Below are positions 35,053 to 42,569 of a stretch of DNA of 42,569 nt, piece by piece; positions within the stretch are counted from its first letter, which is position 1, and the number at the start of each line of letters is the position of its first letter. A model generated the notes under the pieces. That model had not been told where the DNA came from and did not search any database. It saw only the letters and a list, made by a program, of their open reading frames with translations. Position numbers and translations under genes: made by a program. The DNA is from Mariniblastus sp. (lineage in GTDB: Bacteria; Planctomycetota; Planctomycetia; Pirellulales; Pirellulaceae), in NCBI GenBank assembly GCA_014237975.1, contig JABACA010000026.1, positions 1 through 42,569 on the forward strand. Direction: 5' to 3'.

Positions 35053-36942
35053 CTACTCACCGAGCCCGACCATTTCCAATAGTTTCAGAGCGTTCGTGGT
35101 TTCGGCAATTCCCTTGCGCATTTGGTAATCAAACGTCATCCTCCGCTTTCCATCCTCTTCCACAAACTGTTCGGAGAAATGGACCGTGCAACAGGCTTTT
35201 GCCAATGCGTTCGTCGTGGCCAGATCCAAGTCGTGGGTCGAGATTGCCCCAATTGCGTTTTCGTCAATCAGTTTTCGCACCACGCGACTGACCGCGATAT
35301 TTCGCTCCCTTGAGTTGGTCCCCTGGAGGATTTCATCCAGCAGAAACATTACGGGTTTTTGCCCCGGCACATTCTGCTGCTGAGCCGTATCAACAATTTC
35401 TTTTAGTCGTTTTAATTCCGCCATGAAAAAGGAAACCCCGTCCGACAGGGAATCTACAATTCGCATACTGGTTTCAATGCGCAACGTCGACAGCTTCATG
35501 GACTCGGCACAGACCACACTCCCCATTTGAGCCAGTGTGACATTAACACCGATGCTCCGCAGCAATGTACTTTTTCCAGACATATTGGAACCCGTTACCA
35601 ACAGGACGGTTCCCGGCGGCCCCACTGTAACATCATTTGGCACCCGTGATTGATCAAGCAACGGATGACCCAACTGGCAACACTCCACCTGGTGACTTTC
35701 TGCCGAGGAATCCTTCATCGCGGGAAAGACCCATTCGGGATTATCCGCATGCAGCTTGGAGAGGGCCAACATCGCCTCCCACTGGCCCAGCGCATTGAAC
35801 CAGCGACCCGCTTTGGCGCCATGCCGGGATTTCCAGTTCTCCAACAGGTCGAGGATGTGGGCATCCCACAGAAACATGAATTCGAGTAACAGGTAAGCCA
35901 GGAACAGGATACCGTTGCGGCGGATATTGGCCAGCCAGTTCAACCACGACAAGTTGCCCACATGGCGGCGAACGTCGTCACCACTGCCAGTCAACTCACT
36001 CTGGATTTTCATCAAAAACGGCGAACGACTTTCGAATTCACCCACCATGTCAAACAGCTCGACGTAGTGGCCTATCTCGTTCTGATGAGATGAAATTCGG
36101 TTGAAGACATCATGCATTCCTCCCGCAAAAAAAACGGACAGGAAAAAGTTAATCGTCAGCGACACCAACAGGATGGAACCCGACACCTCAAGCGGCGCAA
36201 AGCTTGTCAACAACAGCAATAGCCCTGCGATGGTACTGAGTGATGTTAGTCGGCTGAGCCACAACAACCAGATCCGGCCCTGGAAGTAGTGAGGACTCTG
36301 CGACCACTCGATGAATCGACTCGGTCCTGCCTGGCTGGTATGCAGTTGCGCACACAAAAGGCGGAATCGCTCACGGTAGTCGTAATCTGACGCAAGCTCG
36401 GCGACCCCCGTTTGACGTTCAACAATCTCCTGATTGGACGCACCATTGAGTATCCATTGTCCAAGCGTATGAATACCCAGTGGGGTTCGCGCAGTCCCCA
36501 GTAATTTATACAGGGAACTTTCGCCCGCCAGGTCCAGATCATGAGCGACTGCCTGGAACTCACGTGGAACGGCAATCGGCGGCACCTTGATTTTTGACCA
36601 CTCCCGCTTGATCCGGGAAATCGACTCCCGATGCATCTCCACCAGTAACTTCGACCGCTTGATCTGCGCATGGATGCCTTCATGCAGAAAAGCAACCACC
36701 AGGAAACTGGTAAAAGCCAATGCTGCCAGGCAGTGCCAAAACAGCGCCAGCTGTGCGACATTGGCGAAACCAAGCAACAGGCAGCCCAGGAATACCAGGA
36801 ACGAGCCACCTCGCAAATAGCCGAATCGGCTCCATTGACTGACCGACCGCCGCAACAATTCTGTTTCTTCACGATGCTTGTTGGCGTAGAACTCCAGGGC
36901 CTGTTGCGTCGTGGCGGGTTGTCCTGGTTCAGGTCGGCTCAT
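35053..36942 (-). CDS. Membrane-anchored MutS-family ATPase
   Basis: Protein of 629 residues from ATG 36942; the upstream TTG extension adds little. Two helices near residues 45-95 (GSFLVFLGCLLLGFANVAQL, CLAALAFTSFLVVAFLHEGI) and further hydrophobic segments around 230-280 and 345-370 precede the MutS domain V: GSNMSGKST (Walker A), VMFLLDEILQGTNS (Walker B), STHDLDLA (His switch). The mismatch-binding domain I (Phe-x-Glu) is missing, so it cannot act as classical MutS. Homologues of this kind are described only as MutS-related proteins of unknown function. It is convergent with the synthase-like gene, only 17 bp between stops. Confidence 0.85.
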   Translation of the reverse strand: MSRPEPGQPATTQQALEFYANKHREETELLRRSVSQWSRFGYLRGGSFLVFLGCLLLGFANVAQLALFWHCLAALAFTSFLVVAFLHEGIHAQIKRSKLLVEMHRESISRIKREWSKIKVPPIAVPREFQAVAHDLDLAGESSLYKLLGTARTPLGIHTLGQWILNGASNQEIVERQTGVAELASDYDYRERFRLLCAQLHTSQAGPSRFIEWSQSPHYFQGRIWLLWLSRLTSLSTIAGLLLLLTSFAPLEVSGSILLVSLTINFFLSVFFAGGMHDVFNRISSHQNEIGHYVELFDMVGEFESRSPFLMKIQSELTGSGDDVRRHVGNLSWLNWLANIRRNGILFLAYLLLEFMFLWDAHILDLLENWKSRHGAKAGRWFNALGQWEAMLALSKLHADNPEWVFPAMKDSSAESHQVECCQLGHPLLDQSRVPNDVTVGPPGTVLLVTGSNMSGKSTLLRSIGVNVTLAQMGSVVCAESMKLSTLRIETSMRIVDSLSDGVSFFMAELKRLKEIVDTAQQQNVPGQKPVMFLLDEILQGTNSRERNIAVSRVVRKLIDENAIGAISTHDLDLATTNALAKACCTVHFSEQFVEEDGKRRMTFDYQMRKGIAETTNALKLLEMVGLGE

Positions 36943-37048
36943 ATTAAGAAACAAATCTCGGAAAGTACAAACTGGAATTACGGCCAAAACTGTAGTTATG
37001 GTTGATGATTGATCTTAATACAACGACCCAGCGATCCGATGTCCTCGA

Positions 37049-38338
37049 TCAAACTCCGCTTAATTCCGTTGCTCGTCGTACTCTCTCAACTGCAATAACA
37101 AACGCTGCCGTCCGCAAACTGACACCATGCTCATTGGCGGCTGCCCAAACTTCTTCGAAAGCGAGGGACAAAACGGAGTCTAATTGTTGACGAACCCGGT
37201 TCAGGTCCCAACTGTAATATTGTCGATTTTGAACCCACTCGAAATAACTGACCGTCACACCACCAGCATTGGCTAAAACATCTGGCATAACACAGACGCC
37301 TCGATCGAAAAGTATCTCGTCCGCGTAAGGATGGATGGGTGCATTTGCACCTTCCACAATATAACTGGCTTTGATCCTGTCTACATTGTCTTTCGTGATG
37401 ACGCCGCCCAGTGCCGAGGGGATCAACATATCAACTGGCAACCCCAACAGTTCTTCGTTGGAGATTTGGGTTGCACCCTTGCAACCCTCTAACGTGCGAT
37501 TTTCAATAACATGGTGCAGTACCGCAGGAATATCGAGACCGTCTTCATTGTAGTAGCCACCCGTAATGTCGCTTACGGCAACAATTTTAAACTCGGATTC
37601 GTACATGTATTTGGCAGCATGAGAACCGACGTTTCCAAAGCCCTGAATCGCAACGGAAATATCCTGTGGCCGCCGCCCAAGTCGACGCAGCATTTTAAAT
37701 GCCAGTATCCCCACGCCTCGACCCGTGGCTTCTTCGCGACCCTTTGCGCCGTAATCCTCAACCGGCTTGCCTGTAATGCATGCCGGATTGAAACCATTGT
37801 ATTTTTCCCACTGATTTCTCATCCACGCCATGGTCTCGGAATCGGTTCCCATATCCGGAGCCGGTATGTCCTTGTCCGGGCCGATAATCTCGTGAATCTG
37901 ATCAATGAACTTTCGGCTGACTCGTTCTTTTTCTTTCTTGCTCAATTGGCTGGGGTCGACACAAATTCCACCCTTGGCACCACCATAGGGAATGTTGACA
38001 ACGGCCGTCTTCCAACTCATCAATGATGCCAGCGCCCGGACTTCGTCCAAATCCACCTCCCAGTGGTATCGAAGACCACCCTTCATCGGTCCTCGGGCAT
38101 TGTTGTGCTGCACCCGGAAACCAACCAGAGTTTCAAGCCGACCATCGTCCATCTCGACGGGGACTTCAACCGTGACCTCGCGTTTGGGCTGCAGAAGTAA
38201 TTTACGAATTTCCGGAGGCATCTCTAAAATGTCCGCCGCGCGGTGAAAATAGAGCTGAACCGCTTCAAACGCTTTCATTGGATGACTTTTTGGTTGGGAA
38301 ACGGGCGTGGATGGTAAATTTGTAACGGGTAAATTCAT
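37049..38338 (-). CDS. gdhA: Glutamate dehydrogenase (Glu/Leu/Phe/Val family)
   Basis: Protein of 429 residues, the usual length of the small hexameric enzymes. Residues of the active site are visible: K86 in PMKGGLRYHW, K110 in MSWKTAVV, catalytic K122 in PYGGAKGGI and D162 in PAPDMGTD. The nucleotide-binding part has AIQGFGNVGSHAAK. It interconverts glutamate and 2-oxoglutarate with ammonium, using NAD(P). The Rossmann acidic residue could not be used to decide the cofactor. The first 20 residues (rich in Pro, Ser, Thr) may be a non-conserved extension; the conserved part begins at MKAFEAVQLYF (ATG 38278). Confidence 0.95.
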   Translation of the reverse strand: MNLPVTNLPSTPVSQPKSHPMKAFEAVQLYFHRAADILEMPPEIRKLLLQPKREVTVEVPVEMDDGRLETLVGFRVQHNNARGPMKGGLRYHWEVDLDEVRALASLMSWKTAVVNIPYGGAKGGICVDPSQLSKKEKERVSRKFIDQIHEIIGPDKDIPAPDMGTDSETMAWMRNQWEKYNGFNPACITGKPVEDYGAKGREEATGRGVGILAFKMLRRLGRRPQDISVAIQGFGNVGSHAAKYMYESEFKIVAVSDITGGYYNEDGLDIPAVLHHVIENRTLEGCKGATQISNEELLGLPVDMLIPSALGGVITKDNVDRIKASYIVEGANAPIHPYADEILFDRGVCVMPDVLANAGGVTVSYFEWVQNRQYYSWDLNRVRQQLDSVLSLAFEEVWAAANEHGVSLRTAAFVIAVERVRRATELSGV

Positions 38339-38463
38339 AACAATCGAAAGACCTGATACTGGTCGCTACTACGATGTTGAAGGAGGATCACTTACAATAA
38401 ATCAAATCGTCAATTGTATGTAGTTTTGTTCATTAATATGGGACGAAATCGTCTCGAAAACGC

Positions 38464-41340
38464 GTGACAGTCGATTCAAATCAATTCTGGAAGTTATTAT
38501 CCGATAGCGGCCTCGTAAACGGCGACGATTTGCAGAAAATTGTCGCCTCATTTGACGATGCACAAGCTGAAATTGACCGTCAACCCTCGTTTCAAGGACT
38601 GACCGAAGCCGAAACTCTATCCAAATGGCTCGTGCAGCAAAAGGTCGTTTCTGAGTTTCAAGCAGACATTTTGGCCAAGGGCGCAAGCGGTCCCTTTAAG
38701 TACGGAAATTATACGGTTGTTGGTCGTACAGTTTCCGGTCCACTGAAAGATAGTTTTTTTGCCGTCCACCGTGCAACCGGACATCCCGTCCTGTTGCAGT
38801 TTTTGCCAGGTCATGAGCCCGAGGATCTGGCTGCTTGGCAGCAGATTGATGCACTGGTTTCAGTCGTGTCGGAATTGGATTCCCCTCACCTGGCCGCGGT
38901 CTACGAGACAGTCGTGTTGCCCAACTACCGATTTGTCGCTTCACAACGACCGGTTGGGAAACCTCTCTCTGTTCGGATACCGCGGAAAGGTCGCATACCG
39001 TGGCAAGATGCCTGTAACGTGATCGGCCAGGTCGGACAAGCCGTCAAGAAAATGCATCATCGCGAGATCTCGCACAATGCGATTTCCCTGCGGACCATTT
39101 GGCAGTCCAGTAGCGTTCCATCCCAACTCAGAATTCAATTATTGCCAGACCTGGAATTCGAGTCGGAAGATGATCCCACCGTCGAATCCAGGCTTGATTA
39201 CCTGGCTCCAGAGCAGCCGGATAACGGTGGTTCTATGCCGGCCGATATCTTCGCCCTTGGTTGTGTGCTGTATCGCCTTATATCAGGACGGGTGCGTAAT
39301 CAGAATCACGACCTGGAAGCCCAGCAGAAAGCTCCCGAATCGGTATCGACTGAACTTGCAAAACACGAGCTTCCATTGCCGTTAGGCCAATTGATGGACT
39401 CGATGCTGGCGTTTAAGCCCCAGAGACGACCTTCCATCAAAAAAGTACTGGATGTTCTGGGAGAACTGGTTCCGTCTGCCGAAGAGACATTGCCCAAGGG
39501 GGAAAAACCTCTTTCGGAGCGCAGCTATCGTGAAGAGCTTAGTAAATTCAAGCCCGGATCCATCCAAACCAGCATCAAAAACTTGCCGGATATACAGCCA
39601 AAATCTATTGCGGCTCCGAACCCTGAAACATCTGCTTCTGCCAAGTATCTGCCTCGCCAGAAAAAAAACAAATGGATTCTCCCGGTAGCCACACTGGCGA
39701 CGTTTGCGGCGTTGGCGTTGATTGTGGTCGGCTTCTTGATATACGCCAATCAACAGGTTGTTGGTCAACTGGAACCGAACAGCCCCGGCCCAGATCCAAA
39801 AAAACCTGACCCAGTCGATGTGGCCGATCCGGCAGGGCCGGAGGAGCCCAAAATTGATCCGAACGCGAGGTGGATACAACAGCTGACCGACGACGACGGC
39901 GAGCGGTTATGGGAGACTCCCACGCTGGGTGAGCCTATCGACTTTTCATATATCCCCCCGGGGCCAAAACTGATTTTTGTCTTCCGTATGGCCGACCTGT
40001 TGAGTGAAGATCAGGGCCAATTTCTCGTTCAATCAATCGGTCCTCGCCTCAAATCACAACTTGACCTCTGGCAGAAAAAAACGGGAGTGCCACTCGACGA
40101 AATTGAACGGTTGACCATTTCGCTTCACCCGGTCGATTTTGAGTACCAGCCGGTGTTCATGGTGCAAACGACCACGCCCAAGGATCGTCAACGTCTGCTG
40201 GAAATGTGGAACAAACCTGAACTGACAAAACTGGAAACGGGTGCCCAGATTTATGTAGGCTCCGATTCCATGGCCTATTTTTTTACCGAAGGCGATTCGA
40301 ACCCTGAGAAGACGCAAAAATTTCTGATTGGCCCGGATGCATTGATTCGTGAATCTGCCGACCTGGCAGGAGCCGTACCATTGGCGGGAGCGATGAAGAA
40401 CCTGGCTGAGGTGACCGATCAAGACCGGCAGGTTTCGATCCTGTTTTTGAGAAATGCGTTATTCAATGACGAGGGACAGAAACTGATGGCTGGCAGCATG
40501 TCCGGGTTCAACCGGGAGCTGGCCGTTACCCTGAACGACAGTATTCGCGGGGGCCTGTTGAGTCTTCACCTGGATAATGGCAGTTTCCTTGAACTCAGGT
40601 TCGATCAAACCCTGGATCTTAAACCGAGTGAATTCCGGAATCGGTTGAAAGAAACGACCCAAAAGAGTCTCGATAAAATCACCCAATATGCAGTGTCCTC
40701 ACCGGCAAATGACTATTGGAATCCGGTTCGCTCAAGATATTCGTTGATGATGTTGAACCTCTATCAAGGACTGAGGATTGGAGTTGAACGACAACAGGTC
40801 ATTGTGAATTGCTGGCTACCGCCGATGGCGGCACACAATATTGTTGGTGGGACCGAGCTGTTGATGGCGTATGCCAATGGAGGGGGAGAAGTCGTCGCGC
40901 CAACCGCCTCGACCCAGGGGCCCCAGTCCATTCAGGAGCTGTTGGAGATGCCACGGAATCTGAACGTAACGACCAACCCGGACCTCAATATTCTGTTGTC
41001 AGATCTTCATGCCGAGATTATTGACGAGTTAGGGGATTTACCGTTCCCATTCGAAATCAAGTTACTGGGTAACGACCTGTTGACCGAGGGAATCACAAAA
41101 AACCAGCGGCCTGGCGAATTCGACATGCAACAAAAAACGCTCTCCGAGATCCTGACCGAAATTATGATTCGAGCCAATCCCAATAAAGACATTACGGGAC
41201 CCGCAGATCCCAATTGCAAATTGGTGTGGGTCGTTGGTCCAGACCCGGACAACCCCGATCAAAACATCATTCTGGTTACCACGCGAGGTGCGGCTGCTAC
41301 CAAATCGTATGAATTGCCAACCGTATTTCAGACCGAATAA
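38464..41340 (+). CDS. Membrane pseudokinase (Ser/Thr kinase-like) with large extracytoplasmic domain
   Basis: Protein of 958 residues from GTG 38464. N-terminal residues 1-80 resemble the helical start of planctomycete kinases (QFWKLLSDSGLV, LSKWLVQQKVVSEFQADILA). The kinase-like domain follows (81-320): the ATP-Lys position reads HPVLLQFL (Q112), the catalytic loop HRDxKxxN reads HREISHNAIS (E201), and the DFG region is PDLEF. Yet DYLAPEQ and ADIFALGCVLYRLISG are kept. It should not transfer phosphate. A transmembrane helix (404-428) follows, then about 500 residues outside, ending with a region like the secretin/TonB N-terminal fold (NLNVTTNPDLN, FPFEIKLLG). It is probably a receptor or scaffold. 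The 41544 gene lies 203 bp downstream. Confidence 0.8.
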   Translation: MTVDSNQFWKLLSDSGLVNGDDLQKIVASFDDAQAEIDRQPSFQGLTEAETLSKWLVQQKVVSEFQADILAKGASGPFKYGNYTVVGRTVSGPLKDSFFAVHRATGHPVLLQFLPGHEPEDLAAWQQIDALVSVVSELDSPHLAAVYETVVLPNYRFVASQRPVGKPLSVRIPRKGRIPWQDACNVIGQVGQAVKKMHHREISHNAISLRTIWQSSSVPSQLRIQLLPDLEFESEDDPTVESRLDYLAPEQPDNGGSMPADIFALGCVLYRLISGRVRNQNHDLEAQQKAPESVSTELAKHELPLPLGQLMDSMLAFKPQRRPSIKKVLDVLGELVPSAEETLPKGEKPLSERSYREELSKFKPGSIQTSIKNLPDIQPKSIAAPNPETSASAKYLPRQKKNKWILPVATLATFAALALIVVGFLIYANQQVVGQLEPNSPGPDPKKPDPVDVADPAGPEEPKIDPNARWIQQLTDDDGERLWETPTLGEPIDFSYIPPGPKLIFVFRMADLLSEDQGQFLVQSIGPRLKSQLDLWQKKTGVPLDEIERLTISLHPVDFEYQPVFMVQTTTPKDRQRLLEMWNKPELTKLETGAQIYVGSDSMAYFFTEGDSNPEKTQKFLIGPDALIRESADLAGAVPLAGAMKNLAEVTDQDRQVSILFLRNALFNDEGQKLMAGSMSGFNRELAVTLNDSIRGGLLSLHLDNGSFLELRFDQTLDLKPSEFRNRLKETTQKSLDKITQYAVSSPANDYWNPVRSRYSLMMLNLYQGLRIGVERQQVIVNCWLPPMAAHNIVGGTELLMAYANGGGEVVAPTASTQGPQSIQELLEMPRNLNVTTNPDLNILLSDLHAEIIDELGDLPFPFEIKLLGNDLLTEGITKNQRPGEFDMQQKTLSEILTEIMIRANPNKDITGPADPNCKLVWVVGPDPDNPDQNIILVTTRGAAATKSYELPTVFQTE

Positions 41341-41543
41341 CCGTAACAACAAGTTAATAATCTGTTATTTACGGGGATTACGTACAGCCCTCGGTTGTGT
41401 CGGGCACGGCTTTATCCCGAAACCATAGAATATCGACTGGCAGGATGGATCGGGCAAACGGAGGGAACCCTTTTCAAGTCCGGAACGTCAAATCCAAATT
41501 AGTTTACTTCCGACGGTACAGGTCATTTCCGAGGTACAACCTG

Positions 41544-42569
41544 GTGGAACCATTTACCATTCTTTGTGAAACATGTGCAGCCCGCCTGAAGGTCACGCAA
41601 CCCAAAGCGATTGGCCAAAAACTTGCCTGCCCAAAATGCAATAGCATGGTACAAGTCGCCGTGCCCGAAGGTGTTACCATCACCCCGGAAGAAACGGATG
41701 GCACCGCATCCAGTTTCGATTTCGATGATATCGAAAAAATTCTCCAGAAATCCACTGGAAAACCAACCAAGATCGCATCGTCGAATCCTCCGCCGCGACC
41801 TACTGCTTCGGATGCCGCAACGGGTGCTCCTCAATCCCGATCCGGTGACCAACCAGCCAGCCATCAAGGACCGGCAACCCAGCATGCGCCTGCTCCCGGT
41901 GAACAATGGACTTCGCCAGCCGCAAAGTCGAGACAGAAGTGGGTGATTGCAGGAGCGGTTGCTATCGGCTCCCTGTTACTGGTTTTTGCAGTGATTGGCA
42001 TGATTATTGGAAATTCGGGCTCGAAACAGGGGGACGCACCTACCCTGGCGGCGGGAGACTCAAACGCGAAAACAACCATCCCTGAAAAAGCCGAGAACAA
42101 CGCCGCCAAAGACACGGAAACACCACCATCAAAAACCGATCCGAAACAACCCGCCAACAACGGAGCCGTGTCTCCCGAAACCACTCCACCCATCTCCGAA
42201 ACATCGAAGGACGAAACGGCCACTCTCGACGACGGGCCAGATTCAGTGACCCGCCAGCCGGAAATGAACAACACGCCACCTGTTGTGCCACCCGCGGTTT
42301 CATCTGAGCAACCCGGCAAGCAGCCCACTAACGAGCCGCCGCCTGCCAGTAATGAAACTCCTGATGATGAGTCTAAACAGACGCGTCCCAATGGACTCGA
42401 TTCACTGTTGATTGGCATGGACAATAGTGGTGACGAGTCCGTTTTGAATTCCAACCTGGGCGAACTTTCCAACCTGCTCGAAAAAAAGGGCACATCGATT
42501 CTCGAAATCAACGACTTGATGGATTCCATGAACTTGCTGATTTTTTCATCGGTGGGGTCGTGCAGTTTC
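41544..42569 (+). CDS. Zinc-ribbon, single-TM protein with disordered linker, cut by window edge
   Basis: The frame is open from GTG 41544 (GAGG nine bases upstream) to the window edge, 342 codons. GTG is chosen because it is the only in-frame start that retains the complete zinc ribbon, CETC near residue 9 and CPKC near 30. The linker 50-130 is Pro/Ser/Ala-rich, followed by a membrane helix (WVIAGAVAIGSLLLVFAVIG, about 133-152). A long acidic, Thr/Pro-rich stretch follows (about 160-285), then LDSLLIGMDNSGDE and LGELSNLLEKKGTSILEIND, which may start a folded domain. This is a common planctomycete design: a cytosolic ribbon, anchor and periplasmic part. It follows the pseudokinase on the same strand and may act with it. 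Confidence 0.75.
   Translation, partial: MEPFTILCETCAARLKVTQPKAIGQKLACPKCNSMVQVAVPEGVTITPEETDGTASSFDFDDIEKILQKSTGKPTKIASSNPPPRPTASDAATGAPQSRSGDQPASHQGPATQHAPAPGEQWTSPAAKSRQKWVIAGAVAIGSLLLVFAVIGMIIGNSGSKQGDAPTLAAGDSNAKTTIPEKAENNAAKDTETPPSKTDPKQPANNGAVSPETTPPISETSKDETATLDDGPDSVTRQPEMNNTPPVVPPAVSSEQPGKQPTNEPPPASNETPDDESKQTRPNGLDSLLIGMDNSGDESVLNSNLGELSNLLEKKGTSILEINDLMDSMNLLIFSSVGSCSF

Overview
The window looks like a chromosomal piece of a planctomycete, most likely a marine Pirellulales-type lineage, at roughly 50% GC. This is judged from gene content, not from a search. It carries FG-GAP/VCBS beta-propeller proteins, a CRTAC1/ASPIC protein, tandem DUF1080 domains, a DUF6268-like barrel protein and a PhoD-type phosphatase. 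It also has a membrane protein with the planctomycete kinase N-terminus and a zinc-ribbon/TM/low-complexity protein. Many genes lack clear Shine-Dalgarno sites, and GTG or TTG starts are common. I see no tRNA, rRNA, CRISPR array, insertion sequence or prophage.

Layout. 1-3134 (minus): an outer-membrane barrel-like protein cut by the window edge, a PPP-like metallophosphatase, a histidine phosphatase and a GlsB/YeaQ-type membrane protein. 3450-6736 (minus): two tandem paralogous secreted proteins, each with its own intrinsic terminator. 7355-12329: bestrophin-like channel, alpha/beta hydrolase, a Pro/Tyr/Val-rich secreted protein and a DUF4105 protein. 12412-15411 (minus): AI-2E-type permease, a two-helix K+ channel and a Coq4-family protein. 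15777-22135: the CRTAC1 gene, an S15 (PepX-like) peptidase, then a convergent FG-GAP protein. 22255-29974: a frameshifted photolyase-related gene, a class III aminotransferase, cardiolipin synthase, PhoD phosphatase and a GT2/GT21-like glycosyltransferase. 29993-36942: acyl-reductase-like SDR, DUF1080 protein, IspH, a divergent squalene/phytoene synthase relative and a membrane-anchored MutS relative. 37049-42569: glutamate dehydrogenase, a membrane pseudokinase and a zinc-ribbon protein that runs off the right edge.

The most notable object is the gene at 15777-18809. Its reading frame is interrupted by one in-frame TGA at 17640-17642 and then continues, in the same frame, through an intact ASPIC/UnbV domain and a CPNC thioredoxin-like domain. 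Directly after the TGA lies a hairpin with a UGGUCG loop on a GCGCA/UGCGC stem, placed and shaped like a bacterial SECIS. I read it as a candidate selenoprotein of an unfamiliar kind; a nonsense mutation is the alternative. Its upstream region has a TATAAT box with an inverted repeat and tandem 10-bp repeats.

Other points of interest are a synthase-fold protein with both Asp-rich motifs altered, a pseudokinase, a Coq4-family protein in a phylum thought to use menaquinone, and a one-base deletion in the photolyase-related gene. The neighbouring lipid genes (Cls, glycosyltransferase, acyl-reductase-like SDR, IspH, synthase relative) suggest a loose envelope/lipid theme, but there is no clear single operon.
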